Shown: positions 10,771 through 22,509 of the stretch, piece by piece | How the letters are laid out: each line of letters starts with the position of its first letter | Position numbering within the stretch: the first letter of the stretch is position 1 | Assembly: GCA_039707465.1 (NCBI GenBank) | Contig: CM077647.1 | Location: forward strand, 170,744,163-170,808,162 | Direction of reading: 5' to 3' | From: Rhabdophis nuchalis | Taxonomy: Eukaryota; Chordata; Lepidosauria; Squamata; Natricidae | DNA: 64,000 nucleotides | Notes under the pieces: model-generated | Told to the model about the DNA's origin: nothing | Databases searched by the model: none | What the model saw: the letters and a program-made list of their open reading frames with translations, nothing else | Made by a program: the position numbers and the translations under genes

Positions 10771-11998
10771 GACAAGGGAACAAAATATTGGCGAGTCAGA
10801 GGCTGTAACCAAGAGGTTGAAGGCATTTGAGTGCATCTGTCTGAAACCCCCACTCGTGAGCCCATCAGTAAGCAAGAAAGAATGCCAGCAATCTTAGTAA
10901 AAGTTTGCACAAGCCAGCAAACTCAATTGCCCAAGTTAGGTTTTGCTAAGGGTGAGGGAGCCGAGCGAAGCCAAGGGGTAAAACTTTTTCTAGTTCTTCC
11001 TTCTTGACATGTTTTCTACCCCCCTCCCCCTATCCCCAGGACACCTGCCCTAACGTCCCGGGAGGGGGGTCCCCCCCCACTCTTTACTCACCCCCAAATC
11101 TTTCCTTCCTTCCTTCCTTCCCCCACCCCACCGGGCACCCACCGTTCTCGGAGGCCGGGAGCCCAAGTTGGCTGGGTGCTGGGATGAGCTGCTGAGGATT
11201 GCGCTGTTTCCTCCGAGACATGCCGGCAGGGGTGGGTACCCCAAGTCTATCTCTTTTGGTGGGGAGCCAGGGACCCCCTGATTGCACTCTCCCAGGAATG
11301 GCATCCCTCTTGCAGGACACCCCCCCTCCTCTCCTCCTCCTCCTCCTCTTCCCCTTTCACACTCAATTCTCAGGGGACACGCCCCCCCTCCTTTGTGTCT
11401 CTCATTGTAAAAGCAAAACTCTTAATCTTTCGGTACACTCTGTCTTTTGTACTAGGAGGGATTGGAGAAGAGGGGTGGGGGGGGGAGGAGGAGGAAAGGG
11501 CCCTTTTAACTCTTCCCTGCCCGGTTCTCTCTCTCTCTCCCTCTCCCTCTCCCCCACCCACCCACCCAGCTTTTTGGGAATTGTCAAACATTCCACATTT
11601 TCCAAAGGCAAACCCCACTGGCTGGAAGGAAACTGGCATTTCCGAAGCGGGATGAAAGGGTGATTCCTTCCCACCCTCCCTTTGCAATGTTCCTTAAATT
11701 TATTGGGGAGGGGGACGGGGGACGGACGGCACAGAGGAGTTAGCGAGAGGGAGAAAATAAAATTGGAAAGTGAGTGAGGCAGTTGAGGATTGGGGACTGC
11801 GCGGGCCAAGGCGCCCCGACTCAATCTGTGTTTTCACATACTACAGACTCCATTGAGTGGATCGATCGATATAATCGATAAATTAAAAATGATAATAATA
11901 ATAACCTGCTATTCCTATAAGACTTTGGGTTTGATCTGTCCCTCTTATCAATTTTCTTCCTTTTCTGCTTGTTCAAAAGTTGACCAGCGTAATTCATA
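10771..11998. other. Intergenic, partly GC-rich; no gene seen
   Basis: Contains C- and G-homopolymers (11055-11085, 11468-11483), short CCTT and CT runs and a GC-rich interval at 11040-11320. Several overlapping frames exist on both strands but are compositionally biased and lack domains. No promoter is claimed. Confidence 0.5.
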
Positions 11999-12043
11999 CC
12001 TCCTTCCTTCCTTCCTTCCTTCCATTTCTTTCTTCCTTCCATT

Positions 12044-12137
<94 letters not shown>

Positions 12138-12262
12138 TTCCTTCCTTCCTTCCTTCCTTCCTTTCTTCCTTACTTCCTTCTTTCCTTCCTTCTTCTTTCT
12201 TTCTTTTGTCTCTCTGTCTCCCTCCCTCCCTCCTTCCTTCTTCCTTCCTTCTATTCATTAAT

Positions 12263-12354
<92 letters not shown>

Positions 12355-12480
12355 TCCTGACTTGCTTACTCCCCTCCTTTCCTTTCCTTTTTCTTACTGT
12401 CTCCCCTTTCCTTTCCTTTCCTTTCCTTTCCTTTCCTTTCCTTTCCCTTCCCTTCCTTCTTACTTTCTCTCTCTCTCTCT
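11999..12480. repeat. (CTTT)n / (CCTT)n / (CCTTT)n compound microsatellite
   Basis: CCTT at 12001-12045, CTTT at 12047-12135, mixed CCTT to 12250, a second CTTT block at 12264-12355, then CCTTT units at 12401-12450. Almost entirely pyrimidine on the + strand; the long Phe/Leu/Ser frames over it are artefacts. Confidence 0.95.
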
Positions 12481-13081
12481 TCCTTGTGCCGAAAGCAGGT
12501 GAGGTTTAGCCTAAGGCCAGATTGATTGATTCTCGTTGGATCCTTCGCTTTCTCCTTTGAAAATTCATGCAGGAAATTAAGGTGATGATTTGATCGGTAG
12601 GAGGTTCATCTTACTCTCCTCCTCCTGGATCTTAACAGATTTAGTTTCTGCCTTTTGCAAATAGTAGTTTTCACTGAGGTCAGTTACAGCCATGCACACA
12701 CTGAAGTAAAATTTGTTGTTTAGAATGATCTATTTTTTTATTTAAAAAAAAACACCTATCCTTTTTCATCTATCTGTAAATCAAAGGGAAAGAAAATGTT
12801 TTAAGAGAGGTTAAATCCTGGAATTTAGTAGGCAATACCATCACTTGCCAAGTTGTGTGATTCTTCAACCTATTTGGCATGGGTTTTATAGCAAGCCTTA
12901 CTTTTCTCTACCTATGAAATGGGAATAATATATATCACCTAAGACAGTTAAGTTTGGACTCCAACTGGTGTTGTCTGGGGAATTCTGGGAGTTGAAGTCC
13001 ACACCTCTGAAAGTTTCCCAGGTTGAGAAATGTTGGATTAAGGAAATGTGGTAAGCCATTTCAGATTCTTGTTGTCATCAT
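12481..13081. other. Intergenic, no gene seen
   Basis: Unremarkable AT-rich DNA. About 12965-13020 is the solo right half of a hAT MITE of the 'gaattctgggagttgaagt' type without a matching left end. Confidence 0.5.
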
Positions 13082-13357
13082 CAAAGGTGGGTTCCTACTG
13101 GTTTGGACCGGTTTGACTGAACTGGTAGTAACTTGGCAGCCTGGATTGCTGGAACTGGCAGCGATCCAGGCCTGCCATGCCCTCGAACTGGTTCTCTCGG
13201 TGGTGCCATAGGCGCCGCCATCTTGTTTTTGCTTTCTGCACATGCGCAGAGCAATTTTTGTTGCACTGAGCACGCGCGCGCAGTGCACATCAAGAGTGAG
13301 CACGCAGGGTGCATCCCTGAGCAAACCGGCAGTAGCGGCAGCCGGAACCCACCCCTG
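13082..13357. mobile_element. hAT-type MITE (276 bp)
   Basis: Ends caaaggtgggttcc and ggaacccacccctg. It is flanked by a perfect 8-bp target duplication, GTCATCAT (13074-13081 and 13358-13365). The interior is rich in 'ggaccggtttgactgaactgg'-like phrases, a family also seen at 62748-63063. Confidence 0.85.
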
Positions 13358-13413
13358 GTCATCATCATCCTCTTTTAATGACCCCATAATCCCTTGTGGA
13401 GTGGAGTCTAGGC

Positions 13414-13487
13414 CAGGGGTGGGCAAACTTTGCAACTTTAAGTCTGAAGGACTTCAGACTTAAAGTTGCAAAGTTTGCCCACCCCTG
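13414..13487. mobile_element. 74-bp perfect-palindrome hAT MITE
   Basis: Two 37-nt arms are inverted copies of each other with a single mismatch at the centre. The ends are caggggtgggcaaact and its complement. A perfect 8-bp duplication GTCTAGGC flanks it (13406-13413 and 13488-13495). As DNA or RNA it would fold into one uninterrupted hairpin. Confidence 0.9.
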
Positions 13488-13495
13488 GTCTAGGC

Positions 13496-13660
13496 TGTCT
13501 AGAATGGAGCTGTGTGTTTACTGGCCAGATGCCTCTCCTGTCGCCAATGTGGGGTTTTGTTCGGCAGATGTATTTTCTTTGCGCCCAGAGAGAGAAATAT
13601 CTGCCTCTACTTAGGATTTAACTCGCAGTCTCCTGATCTCTTTGCCACCGCACCACTCAT
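13496..13660 (-). mobile_element. tRNA-derived SINE
   Basis: On the minus strand it reads 'gagtggtgcggtggc' ... 'agttaaatccta' ... 'gcagatatttctctctctgg'. This is the same family as the + strand copy at 63865-64000, which has intact A- and B-box-like segments. Here the B-box is mutated. Confidence 0.6.
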
Positions 13661-14274
13661 CTCCAATTGTTATAACCTACCAAAAATGAAGAAAAATCTG
13701 AGCATTTGGATATTGTAAGTTTTGATACCAAATAATAGTTATAATATTGATAATATTAATTACATTAACCATATTCAAATCATTATAATAACATTGTAAA
13801 TATTACAAGTTATTATCATGTTAGTATTTGCTCCACCATGTATATAATCCTCCATCATTTGATTATTCAGTATTTTAATGCGCGCTAACTAATAACCATA
13901 ATAATACTGTTTAAGTGTACATAATACAATCGTCTTTCAACTTGTACTCTTTTCATCTACATGCAGATTTTAAAGTATTATATAGGGATATGCATAATAA
14001 TATTTCCCCCCTTTTTAATTTCTATCTCTATTCTAATTCGCAGTACAACAAATCTTATATTGGTAGGTATTCTATTTCTATCCATCATCTCTTGCCTGTT
14101 GTAGTGTTTCAATTCTTGTTGAATTTTTGGCATGTTTTCCATATTCCTCCTTCAGGATTTTGTAGCTCCATGCATCATTCGTATATGATCTAAATGTTTT
14201 CTCTGTCTCTACCTCTCGCTGTCAAACCTTCACTACTCCTATTACTGCCTCTATCCTCCCTTCGGGATGAAATA
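13661..14274. other. AT-rich intergenic, no gene seen
   Basis: Low-complexity AT-rich DNA with many AATAAT/ATTATA words. The 92-codon frame at 13915 is compositionally driven, with no recognisable domain. Confidence 0.5.
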
Positions 14275-14289
14275 TCTATCTATATAAAA

Positions 14290-14324
<35 letters not shown>

Positions 14325-14673
14325 CCAGCATAACTCTGGAATGCCTCATGCAATTTCAACCAAACTTGGTACACAGATGACTTACTCTCTGGAAACAAAC
14401 ACTGTGGGGGTAAGAGTCCTGTAACACCCCACGGTGTGTGTGTTCTTTTGAGATGCGGCCTGTGGTGCCTTAAAACGGCTTCTACTGTACGGCCGTAAAA
14501 TGGCTTCTACTGTACAGCACAGTGGAATTGCCATGGTAACGGCTTCACAGTATTCCACAAGGGGACTCCCTCTGGCAAGGGGGAAAATCCAACATTAGAA
14601 ATTATGTTTGGTCCAGACATTCCCCCCCCCCCCCCGTAAATAAATACTCGGGCAACGCCAGGCTATCAGGTAG
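14275..14673 (+). mobile_element. Non-autonomous Helitron
   Basis: Begins TCTATCTATATAAAAATG, the usual 5'-TC plus TATATA start of squamate Helitrons. Then come 'gttccagcataactctgga' and 'aaccaaacttggtacaca', phrases of the same class. The 3' end is a short hairpin (cgggcaacgccaggct) followed by TATCAGGTAG, close to the CTRR terminus. It inserted between A and T without a target duplication, as expected. A GT microsatellite (14291-14322) lies just inside the 5' end. Confidence 0.65.
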
Positions 14674-15109
14674 TTTTCAATAAAGTTCAGGTGCCTTTTG
14701 AACAGCACCTTTGGGACAACCATGACCTGGATAATCGAGAATCTCCATTGACAACAAGGTCTCTATTTCCCCGAATTGACTTCCGAAGTCAATGTGGGCC
14801 GAGCTTTGTCACCAGGGGGAGAGTCTGCATTAAGATGGCGGCACCCATCCCAGTGATAACAATTGCAGCGATATAATACTTTAAAATCTGCATGTAGATG
14901 AAAAGAGTTATTAGAAAGGACATTTGTTATCTGGTGTGTGCCAGAAAAAAAAAAGTGCTATATGTAAAAGTCCCACAAGAGACCATGGCAATAGTTTTGG
15001 GGGTGGTATGTGTGTATTGGAGGAAGCTGCGTGTTCATATTTCTGGTGTTTTATTGTGCATCAGTAGAAAAGGAAGAGAACTTAAAAGAGGAAGGTCTTT
15101 TTCTTCAAC
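14674..15109. other. Intergenic, no gene seen
   Basis: About 14690-14760 is a copy of the dispersed 'aacagcacctttgggacaacc' repeat. The rest is not recognised. Confidence 0.5.
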
Positions 15110-15835
15110 AAACCCTCCTTCTTTCCTTCTTTCCTGCCGCCTGCCTCCCTCCCTCCTTCCCCCTTCCCTCCTCTTCCCTTCTTTTCCCATTTCTCATTAC
15201 CATCTCCTTCCTTCCTTCCTGCCTGCCTGCCTGCCTTCTTAACCTCCATCCTGTTCATTTCTTTTCCCTTTCCTCATTCCCATCTCCTCCCTCCCTCCCG
15301 TTCTTTTCCTTTCCTCATTCCCATCTCCTTCCTTCCTACCTTCTTTCTTTCCCTCCCTCCTTCCCCCTTTCCTCCTTCCTTCCTTCCTTCCTTCCTTCCT
15401 GCCTGCCTGCCTGCCTACTTAACCTCCATCCTCTTCACTTCTTTTCCCTTTCCACATTCCCATCTCCTTCCTTCCTTCCATCCTCCCTCCCTCCCTTCCT
15501 GCCTAACTTCCTTCTTTCCTTCCTTCCTTCCTCCCCCTCCCTCCTCTTCCCTTCTTCCCCTTTCCTCATTCCCATCTCCTTCCTTCCTTCCTTCCTTCCT
15601 CCCTCCCTCCCTCCCTCCCTCCCTCCCTCCCTCCCTTCCTGCCTAACTTCCTTCTTTCCTTCCTTCCTCCCCCTCCCTCCTCTTCCCTTCTTCCCCTTTC
15701 CTCATTCCCATCTCCTTCCTTCCTTCCTTCCTTCCTTCCTTCCTTCCTTCCTTCCTTCCTTCCTTCCTTCCTTCCTTCCTTCCCTCCCTCCCTCCCTCCC
15801 TCCCTCCCTCCCTCCCTCTCTCCCTCCCCTTCCCT
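15110..15835. repeat. (CCTT)n / (CCCT)n polypyrimidine block, ~725 bp
   Basis: A + strand pyrimidine tract organised as a coarse tandem repeat. A unit of about 150-240 bp, containing 'cctcattcccatctccttcc' plus CCTT, CCCT and GCCT arrays, recurs several times. The 373-codon Pro/Ser/Phe-rich frame across it is an artefact. Confidence 0.95.
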
Positions 15836-16285
15836 CTTCTGATCACCATCTCTTTCCTTCTCCCTTCCCTTCCTTCCCCTCCCCTCCCCTTCCTGCTTCC
15901 TACCCATCCCAGCCACAGCCACATTGGGGTAGCCGCTCTCCGCAGGTCCCTCCCTTCTCCCATCCCCCCACTTCGGAAGCTGCATCTTTGATTCCGCCAC
16001 CACCACCACTCCTGCCTCCTTTTTTACCTCTTCCCTGTGGCCTTTTGACCTCCCCCCGGAGCTACAAAAGTGAAATCCTCGGAGAAGCTCGCTGCGGGAA
16101 TGTTAATGAATCAGCAGCACAAAAGGCGTAAAGACTTTTTTTTTTTACTTCAGTGGATCAGGGAGGGGGGAAACGGGCCTCATTGAGATGATATTTCTGT
16201 GTGTGGTGGCGGAGTGAAGATGTTGAGGTGGGGGATGAGACTAAGACCCAGCAATATCTCCAGATCTGTCAGGAAAATTAGGAAA
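15836..16285. other. Intergenic, no gene seen
   Basis: Relatively GC-rich; no domain-bearing frame. Confidence 0.4.
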
Positions 16286-16570
16286 AGCAGAGATTTCCTT
16301 CCTTCCTTTTCTCCCTCCTTCCTTGCTCCTTCCTTCCTTCTCACCTTCCTCCTTCTTTCCTTCTCTCCTTCCTTCCTCCTTCCTCCCTTTCCTCCTTCCT
16401 TCCTGCTTTCCCCCTTCTTTCCTTCCTTCCTTCCTTCCCTCCCCCTTCCTTCCTCTTTCCTCCTCCTCCATTCCTTCCTTCTTTCCCACCTTCTTCTTTC
16501 CTTCCTTCCTCACTGCCTTCCTCCTCCTTTCCTTTCCTCCTTCCCTTTCTCCCTCCCTCCCTCCCTCCGT
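16286..16570. repeat. CCTT-rich polypyrimidine tract
   Basis: Imperfect CCTT/CTTC/CCCT repeats, pyrimidine on the + strand. Confidence 0.9.
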
Positions 16571-17045
16571 TAAACTTGAGATCCTGCCACCTGCCTCATT
16601 AACTTGAGAATTACCTGAAGCTCCAAGATTAGAAAAGACTTAAGGGCAAGAAAACCCCCTCAAACTTTAGGAAGGAAAAGAAAATAGAGAAGGAAAAGCA
16701 AAAAAGGCCATAACAAGAAACAAGAACAAATTTCCCCATTTACAGACCTCTTTTAATTTTGGCCCCTTGTTCCTTGTAACTCAAAACCCTGAGAAGGGTG
16801 AAGCATGCAAAAGGCAGAAATCTCTTCGTTGGTCTTGTGATTTTTAAAGCATGTTTACTTGGAAATAAGTTCCCACAGGCTGTAGAAGGTAAGTATGTGT
16901 CACATGGCAGCTTCTGTTCTTCCTTCAGGATTGAAGAAGAGATTGTCTTCTGATTTTCAGCCCTAAAAAAGTTCTAAAAGAAGATTAAAAAAATAAGATT
17001 GTGGCCTTAAAAATGACAGATGAAGATCTTCTAAGACAGAACTAA
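16571..17045. other. Intergenic, no gene seen
   Basis: Single-copy-looking DNA without domain-bearing frames. Confidence 0.4.
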
Positions 17046-17475
<430 letters not shown>

Positions 17476-17915
17476 TTAATTATTTTAGAAAATTTATACA
17501 GCCACTTATATAGTCACTACTCACTAATGGTGAGTTTCTTAAGAAGAATCTAAACATAGCAGAACAAAGAGTAGGCCATGCAAGCAACCAATCAAAGCTT
17601 AAATTACACATATTTAAGGTCTAGCAAGATCAAAGCTGTCATGTTGGATACCTTGTTAATGATTGTAGTAAAATTGTATAGGCGATGTCACATTAGAGTT
17701 TCAAAAATCATGTGTTGGAATTTATGGAGAAATTAAATTGACAATACTAACTGGGGCCCCTCCCCAAAGAAAGCCTTAGAAAATGACAATGTTAAAAGCG
17801 CGTGAAATTTTAAAATGCAGATGGCCAGATATGTGAAGCACAATATACAAGTAGCCCTCTATGTTCTCTCACTACCTCTGGGAGGGATCTCGGAATCCTA
17901 ATGGACTCGGTTCCT
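17476..17915. other. Intergenic, no gene seen
   Basis: AT-rich, with no recognisable element until a short CR1-like phrase near 17870-17905 ('gggagggatctcgg'). Confidence 0.4.
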
Positions 17916-18314
17916 TTTGGAGTATAAGATGCACCTTTTTCCCTCAAAAAAGTGGGTGAAAATCTGGGTGGGTCTTATTCACTGAATACAGCATTTATTG
18001 CCTTCTGAAATCCTGCCCCCTTTACCAAAATGGCCATGCATAGCTTTTAGGGGTTTTTCAGAGAGCTCCTGGGGGCTGGGGAGGGCAGAAATGAGTAAAA
18101 AAAATGGGCTGTTTTTTGCTCAGTTTTGCCCCCCCCCCCAACCCCCGGGAGCACTCTACAAGCCTCCTAAAGGCTATTCATGCTCTTTTTTTTTGAAAAA
18201 AAATGGGCCTGTTTTGGGGAGGTCTGCAGAGTGCAAAAACATTTTTTAAAAAAATTTGCCTCTTCAAAATCGTGGTGAGTCTTATACTCTGGTGCGTCTT
18301 ATACTCTGAAAAAT
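17916..18314. mobile_element. Tc1/mariner-like MITE with 'ggagtataag' termini
   Basis: The left end is degenerate (ttttggagtataagatgca); the right end (tgaaaaatacgg) is followed by TA. Two tandem 'cttatactctg' motifs occur before the right end. It sits in a CR1 copy, which resumes at 18315. Same family as 1718 onward and the stub at 51885-51940. Confidence 0.55.
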
Positions 18315-18945
18315 ACGGTAAATATGAGCCAGCACTGTGCAGCCACCGCCAAAAAAGCCACTGCAATCCTCGGCTGCATTTATAGAGGAGCAGAATCAAG
18401 ATCACATTCTAGTACCACTTTATAAAACCTTAGTAAGACCACACTTGGAATACTGCATCCAGTTCTGGTCACCACAATATAAAAAAAGATGCTGAGATTC
18501 TAGAAAGAGTGCAGAGAAGAGCAACGAAGATGGTTAGAGGGATGGAGGCTAAAATGTAAGAACGGTTCCAGGAGTTGGGTTTGTCTAGTCCAAGGAAAAG
18601 AAGGACTAGGGGAGACATCTTAGCAGGGTTCCAATATTTGAGGTGTTCCTACAAAGAAAAGGGGGTTCAAACTATTCTCCAAAGCGCCTGAAGGCCAGAC
18701 AAAGAATGGATGGAAACTGATCAAGGAGAGATTCAGCCTAGAAATAAGGAGAAATTTTCTGACAGTGAGAACAATCAACCAGCGGAACAGAAGTTGCCTG
18801 CAGAAGTTGTAGGAGTTTCAGCACTTGAGACTTACAAGAAGAAATTGGACTGCCATCCATCTGAAATGGTATAGGATCTCCTGCTTGAGCAGGAGGTTGG
18901 TTGAGAAGACTTCCAAAGTCCCTTCCAGCTCTATTATTCTATGTT
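18315..18945 (+). mobile_element. CR1-type LINE, 3' fragment
   Basis: Begins 'aatatgagccagcactgtg', runs through the degraded RT tail with frameshifts, and ends 'cccttccagctctattattc'. A second short duplicate of the 3' end follows at 18975-19045. Confidence 0.8.
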
Positions 18946-19830
18946 CCTCAACTTAGAATCATAACTGGAACTAGGAAAGCAGGGGGTTGGTCTAGAAGAC
19001 CCCCTGATGCCCCTTCCATCTCTATTATTCTATGTTGTATGTTTCTCGAGTTAGGATCGTAACTGGAACTAGGAAATTCATTGCGTCTATACCCGATTTT
19101 ATGATTTTGTTTCTGCTCCAAAACATCACAGGATTGCAAGTTGTGATCTTCCTTGATTGGCTTCTCAGATTGGTGTTGCTTGCTGGATCTTAAAAGGGAA
19201 TCCTGTGACTCTGGGACGCCGCAACTGTCATGCATGTGAACTGCTGGCCAAGCAACCATACACATTTATATTCTTAATCTCCACCCCTTTCCCCCCCCAA
19301 CCATTGGTAAAATAGGTTCCATGTTTGATAATGCTTCTTCCGTGAGATGAAGAGATAGTGGGCTGCTGGGAGTTCGCACAGGTTCAGGCGGTCCTCTAGC
19401 TAGGATTCTGCCCCATTTGGTAAACCCCCAAATGCCACCACTGGCTGGCCATGCCCACCCTGCCCCTCCCCTCCTCTCCCAGGTGTCATCTTGCCATGTA
19501 AGTGCCGGCCCTGCATGGAGGCTGGCGAGGGTGGAAAACATGCCTACCAAAGGTTCCGGAAGTCCAGAAAGGGGCCTGTTTCCAGCGACGTCCACCATGG
19601 CCGCGCCCACCCAGCAATGGGGCAGTAAACTTGTTGCTGCAATTTCTGAAGCTCACCTCTGGTCAGATAGATTGTGCAGAAACGGACAGATTGAGATTGA
19701 AAATTAAGCAGAAGGAACATGTAGAATATTATCAAACAGGCTGCAATTCTTTTGAGTGCAAATCTTTTGAGGGCTACCTTAAGTAGCACTACTCGTTTTG
19801 AAAAGAAAAAAAGACGCGACGTTTGGCTCG
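18946..19830. other. Intergenic, no gene seen
   Basis: Several 90-110-codon frames occur on both strands around 19266-19834, but they overlap one another and show no domain. Not called as genes. Confidence 0.4.
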
Positions 19831-19863
19831 CCACAACATAAAAAAGATGTTGAGGCTCTAGAA

Positions 19864-20078
19864 CAGGGGTGTCAAAGTCGATTTCACGTCAGGGTTGTGT
19901 TTGACCTTGGGAGGACATGCCGGGGGTAGGCGTGGTCAGGGTGTGTGTGGCCAAACAGAAAGTGGGGGACCCGCACGGCCCTCCGAAATGACATTTTCAC
20001 TGGCAGAGGCACTATGGGCTAGATCTAAGCATCCCGTGGGCTGGATCTAGCCCCTGGGCATTGAGTTTTACACCCCTG
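19864..20078. mobile_element. hAT-type MITE (215 bp) in a CR1 remnant
   Basis: Ends caggggtgtcaaag and ttttacacccctg, with a perfect 8-bp duplication CTCTAGAA (19856-19863, 20079-20086). The target was the CR1 phrase 'gaggctctagaa', whose continuation 'cgagtg' lies to the right. Same family as the outer element at 49844-50626. Confidence 0.9.
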
Positions 20079-20095
20079 CTCTAGAACGAGTGGCT

Positions 20096-20336
20096 TCCAT
20101 TCCATTCCACTCCACTCCACTCCACTCCACTCCACTCCATTCCATTCCATTCCATTCCATTCTATTCTATTCTGCTCTGCTGTTCTCTACTCTTATTAAT
20201 CTTCTCTTCTGCTCTGCTCTGCTCTACTCCTACTAATATTCTGTTCTGTTCTGTTCTATTCTACTCTACTCTACTCTAGCCTACACCTACGCCTACGCCT
20301 ACTCCTCTCCACTCCTCTCCACTCCACTCTACTCAA
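20096..20336. repeat. Pentanucleotide array (CATTC / CACTC / CTCTG)
   Basis: Begins at the broken CR1 end and passes through blocks of CATTC, CACTC, CATTC, TATTC, CTCTG, TGTTC and CTACG-type units. It resembles a decayed expansion of the CR1 tail pentamer. Confidence 0.85.
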
Positions 20337-20677
20337 TTATTAGGACTGCAATGTAGAACCTATGCATTTTGATATTAGGGAGGTGGGTGAGTTTACGCAA
20401 CTACACACAGAAACAAAACGCCATGCAATATGTATGTCAAACAGATCCTTTCCCAAAAAATCTTGTTGGTCTTCTTTTGGTTTGCTACACAAAATGCTAC
20501 CAGAGATAATTATGGTTAGATGCAACAAATATGCATGTGGATAAGAAGTCCATCAAGTGATTTGTTTATTGTCACCAGTGGGGAGTGGGGGGTTATTGGG
20601 CTTTGTATTTGGGGTTTTATTTCTGAAACTCAAGAGTCACAATGAGTGAATTGGGTGGCCTTATAAATCTTCTAAGC

Positions 20678-20812
20678 CAGGAGTCTGCAAAGTCGGCTCT
20701 TTTAAGACTGGTGGACTTCAACTCCCATAATTCCCCAGCCAGCATAGCTGGCTGGGGAGCTCTGGGAGTTGAAGTCCACCAGTCTTAAAAGAGCCGACTT
20801 TGCAGACCCCTG
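20678..20812. mobile_element. hAT-type palindromic MITE (135 bp)
   Basis: Ends caggagtctgcaaagt and actttgcagacccctg, with a perfect 8-bp duplication TTCTAAGC (20670-20677, 20813-20820). Clear sister of the element at 548-681. Confidence 0.9.
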
Positions 20813-20873
20813 TTCTAAGCAATGCAATGCAATCCAATCAAATCTATCTTGTTTTATGTTGATCATGAACACA

Positions 20874-21115
20874 GGGAGCCAGTTTGGTGTAGTGGTTAAC
20901 CCATGAAAACCAGCTAGGTGATTTTGGGCCAATCACCAGAAGATAACGAGTTCTATTCCTGCCTTAGGCATGAAAACCAGCTGCGTGACTTTGGGCCAAT
21001 CACCTTGTCAGCCCAACACACCTCACAGGGCTGTTGTGAGGAAAATAGGAAAAGGAAGGAACATTAGATATGTTCACCAACTTGTATTATTTATAAAATA
21101 CCTAGCTGGATACTT
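20874..21115 (+). mobile_element. tRNA-derived SINE (Squam1-like)
   Basis: Opens 'gggagccagtttggtgtagt' with an A-box-like start, then 'agttctattcctgcctt' in B-box position. The body holds 'gtgactttgggccaatcac' twice and 'cctcacagggctgttgtga', and it ends 'cttgtattatttataaaat'. The first half is partly duplicated. Confidence 0.7.
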
Positions 21116-22314
21116 GTGCTTCACGCCAAAACCATATGATCGGGCATTGCAGAAGAAATTGGCTTAGTGGTGATCAGTGATTGCAACACATAAGGGAATA
21201 TCGCTCCTGCCACCTTGAGTCTGGAAGCAGTTCCATAGGTGGAAGGCATAAACATTTTGATGAGGTCCCGATGTTTAGTATTATAAGGAGCCCACTCAGG
21301 AGTGGAATGTCTACCAGTTTGAACTGAGGTAGCGGAATGTGAGGCAACTAGCAGGTGTAACAGAGTTCTTTTCAGGTGGGAAGGGGAAGTAGAATGTCTA
21401 ACTCTTTAGCATCAGCATGTGTTAATATAAGACAACTGGTAGTTGGAACAGAGTTCTTTTCAGGTGGGGAGGGGGAGTAGAACTCCTTAGCATCAGAGTG
21501 TTTTAATTACTGTGTAAGAAATATTAAGGATCTGAAAAATTATTATTTGAAAAATCCTTTCTTAGCAAGCACATAGAAGCCAAGAGGAGCATAAATGCCA
21601 AATTTCAAGTTTGTTGGCTTTATGGTTCTGGAGATTTTGTGATGGGCGAGTGGTATTTGCCTTTTATATAAATAGATAAGAGGGGAGATATAAGGAGGTA
21701 TCTTAATAAAGTAAAGTAAAGTTAAAGTAAAATAAAAAAAGTAAAGTAAAATAAACAAAACAGTGAAAACAGGTCTCCAGGTCCAGAACAGAAGAAGAGG
21801 GAAGCTAATAACATTAAAAAAAAGATGGAAATTTTTCCTGTTTTGCCGAGGTCCACCCACAACCTTCAACGTCTTTTCAAGGTAGAATACCTTTAAGGAT
21901 GCTTCCGCAAATGGCTAAACTTTGCAAAGGGTTCGGGGCAACAAAAGCAGATCAGTCCAGATTCAAATCCGCATTAAAGGCCTCCCAAAGACATCTCTGT
22001 CCGTCGGTCTCTTTTCTTTCCTCTTCCTTCCTTGCTCCGTTGGAGTTGACCCATCTCTCGAGCGGCCCCTCGGTGTCCAGGGGGGCCTACAAATTGCCTG
22101 AATGTAACAGAGATGTGAACTGCAAGATGCCTTTGATTTCTCCTGGAGGGTGGGATTCCCCCCTCCCCCCTCCCCCCCACCAATTCCCTTCCGGCCATCC
22201 CTGTCTCTCTCTCTCGTTCCCCATTTCGCATTGTCTTTTGCCATTTCTCCCCCTCCCTTTCTGGCTTGCACAGCATTCAGACACGGGAGGAGCTGAAAGC
22301 ACAGCCAGAGGGGG
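21116..22314. other. Intergenic, no gene seen
   Basis: Includes two near-identical 'agagttcttttcaggtggg' phrases (21363, 21445), a short imperfect local duplication. 21600-21680 has a 'ggttctggagattttgtgat' phrase seen in squamate interspersed repeats. No gene. Confidence 0.4.
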
Positions 22315-22316
22315 CT

Positions 22317-22361
<45 letters not shown>
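22315..22361. repeat. (GT)n microsatellite
   Basis: About 20 GT units. Other GT runs are at 14291-14322 and 43814-43848. Confidence 0.95.
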
Positions 22362-22362
<1 letters not shown>

Positions 22363-22509
22363 GGCGGTGGGTGAGTGGATGAATGAGTGTGGTGGGATGA
22401 AAGGTTTGACTTCTGATTTGGGGAAGGGAGGAGGTTGCGGGAGGAGTTGAGAGGGAAGGCAAGCCACTGTCAATTTGGCAAGCTGGGACCGACCGCAGGC
22501 TGGGTCCCC

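Noticed and set aside
11040..11320. CpG-island-like promoter
   Set aside because: GC-rich mainly because of C/G homopolymers; CpG count is low and no gene starts nearby.
11790..12509. 239-codon Phe/Leu/Ser-rich frame
   Set aside because: Lies over CTTT/CCTT microsatellites; equivalent frames are open in all three phases because the repeat lacks stops.
15010..16131. 373-codon Pro/Ser-rich frame
   Set aside because: Translation of a CCTT/CCCT tract; no domain, and overlapping frames on the other strand.
19266..19834. Overlapping 90-114-codon frames, possible small gene
   Set aside because: No motif, no splice or start context, and several conflicting frames on both strands.
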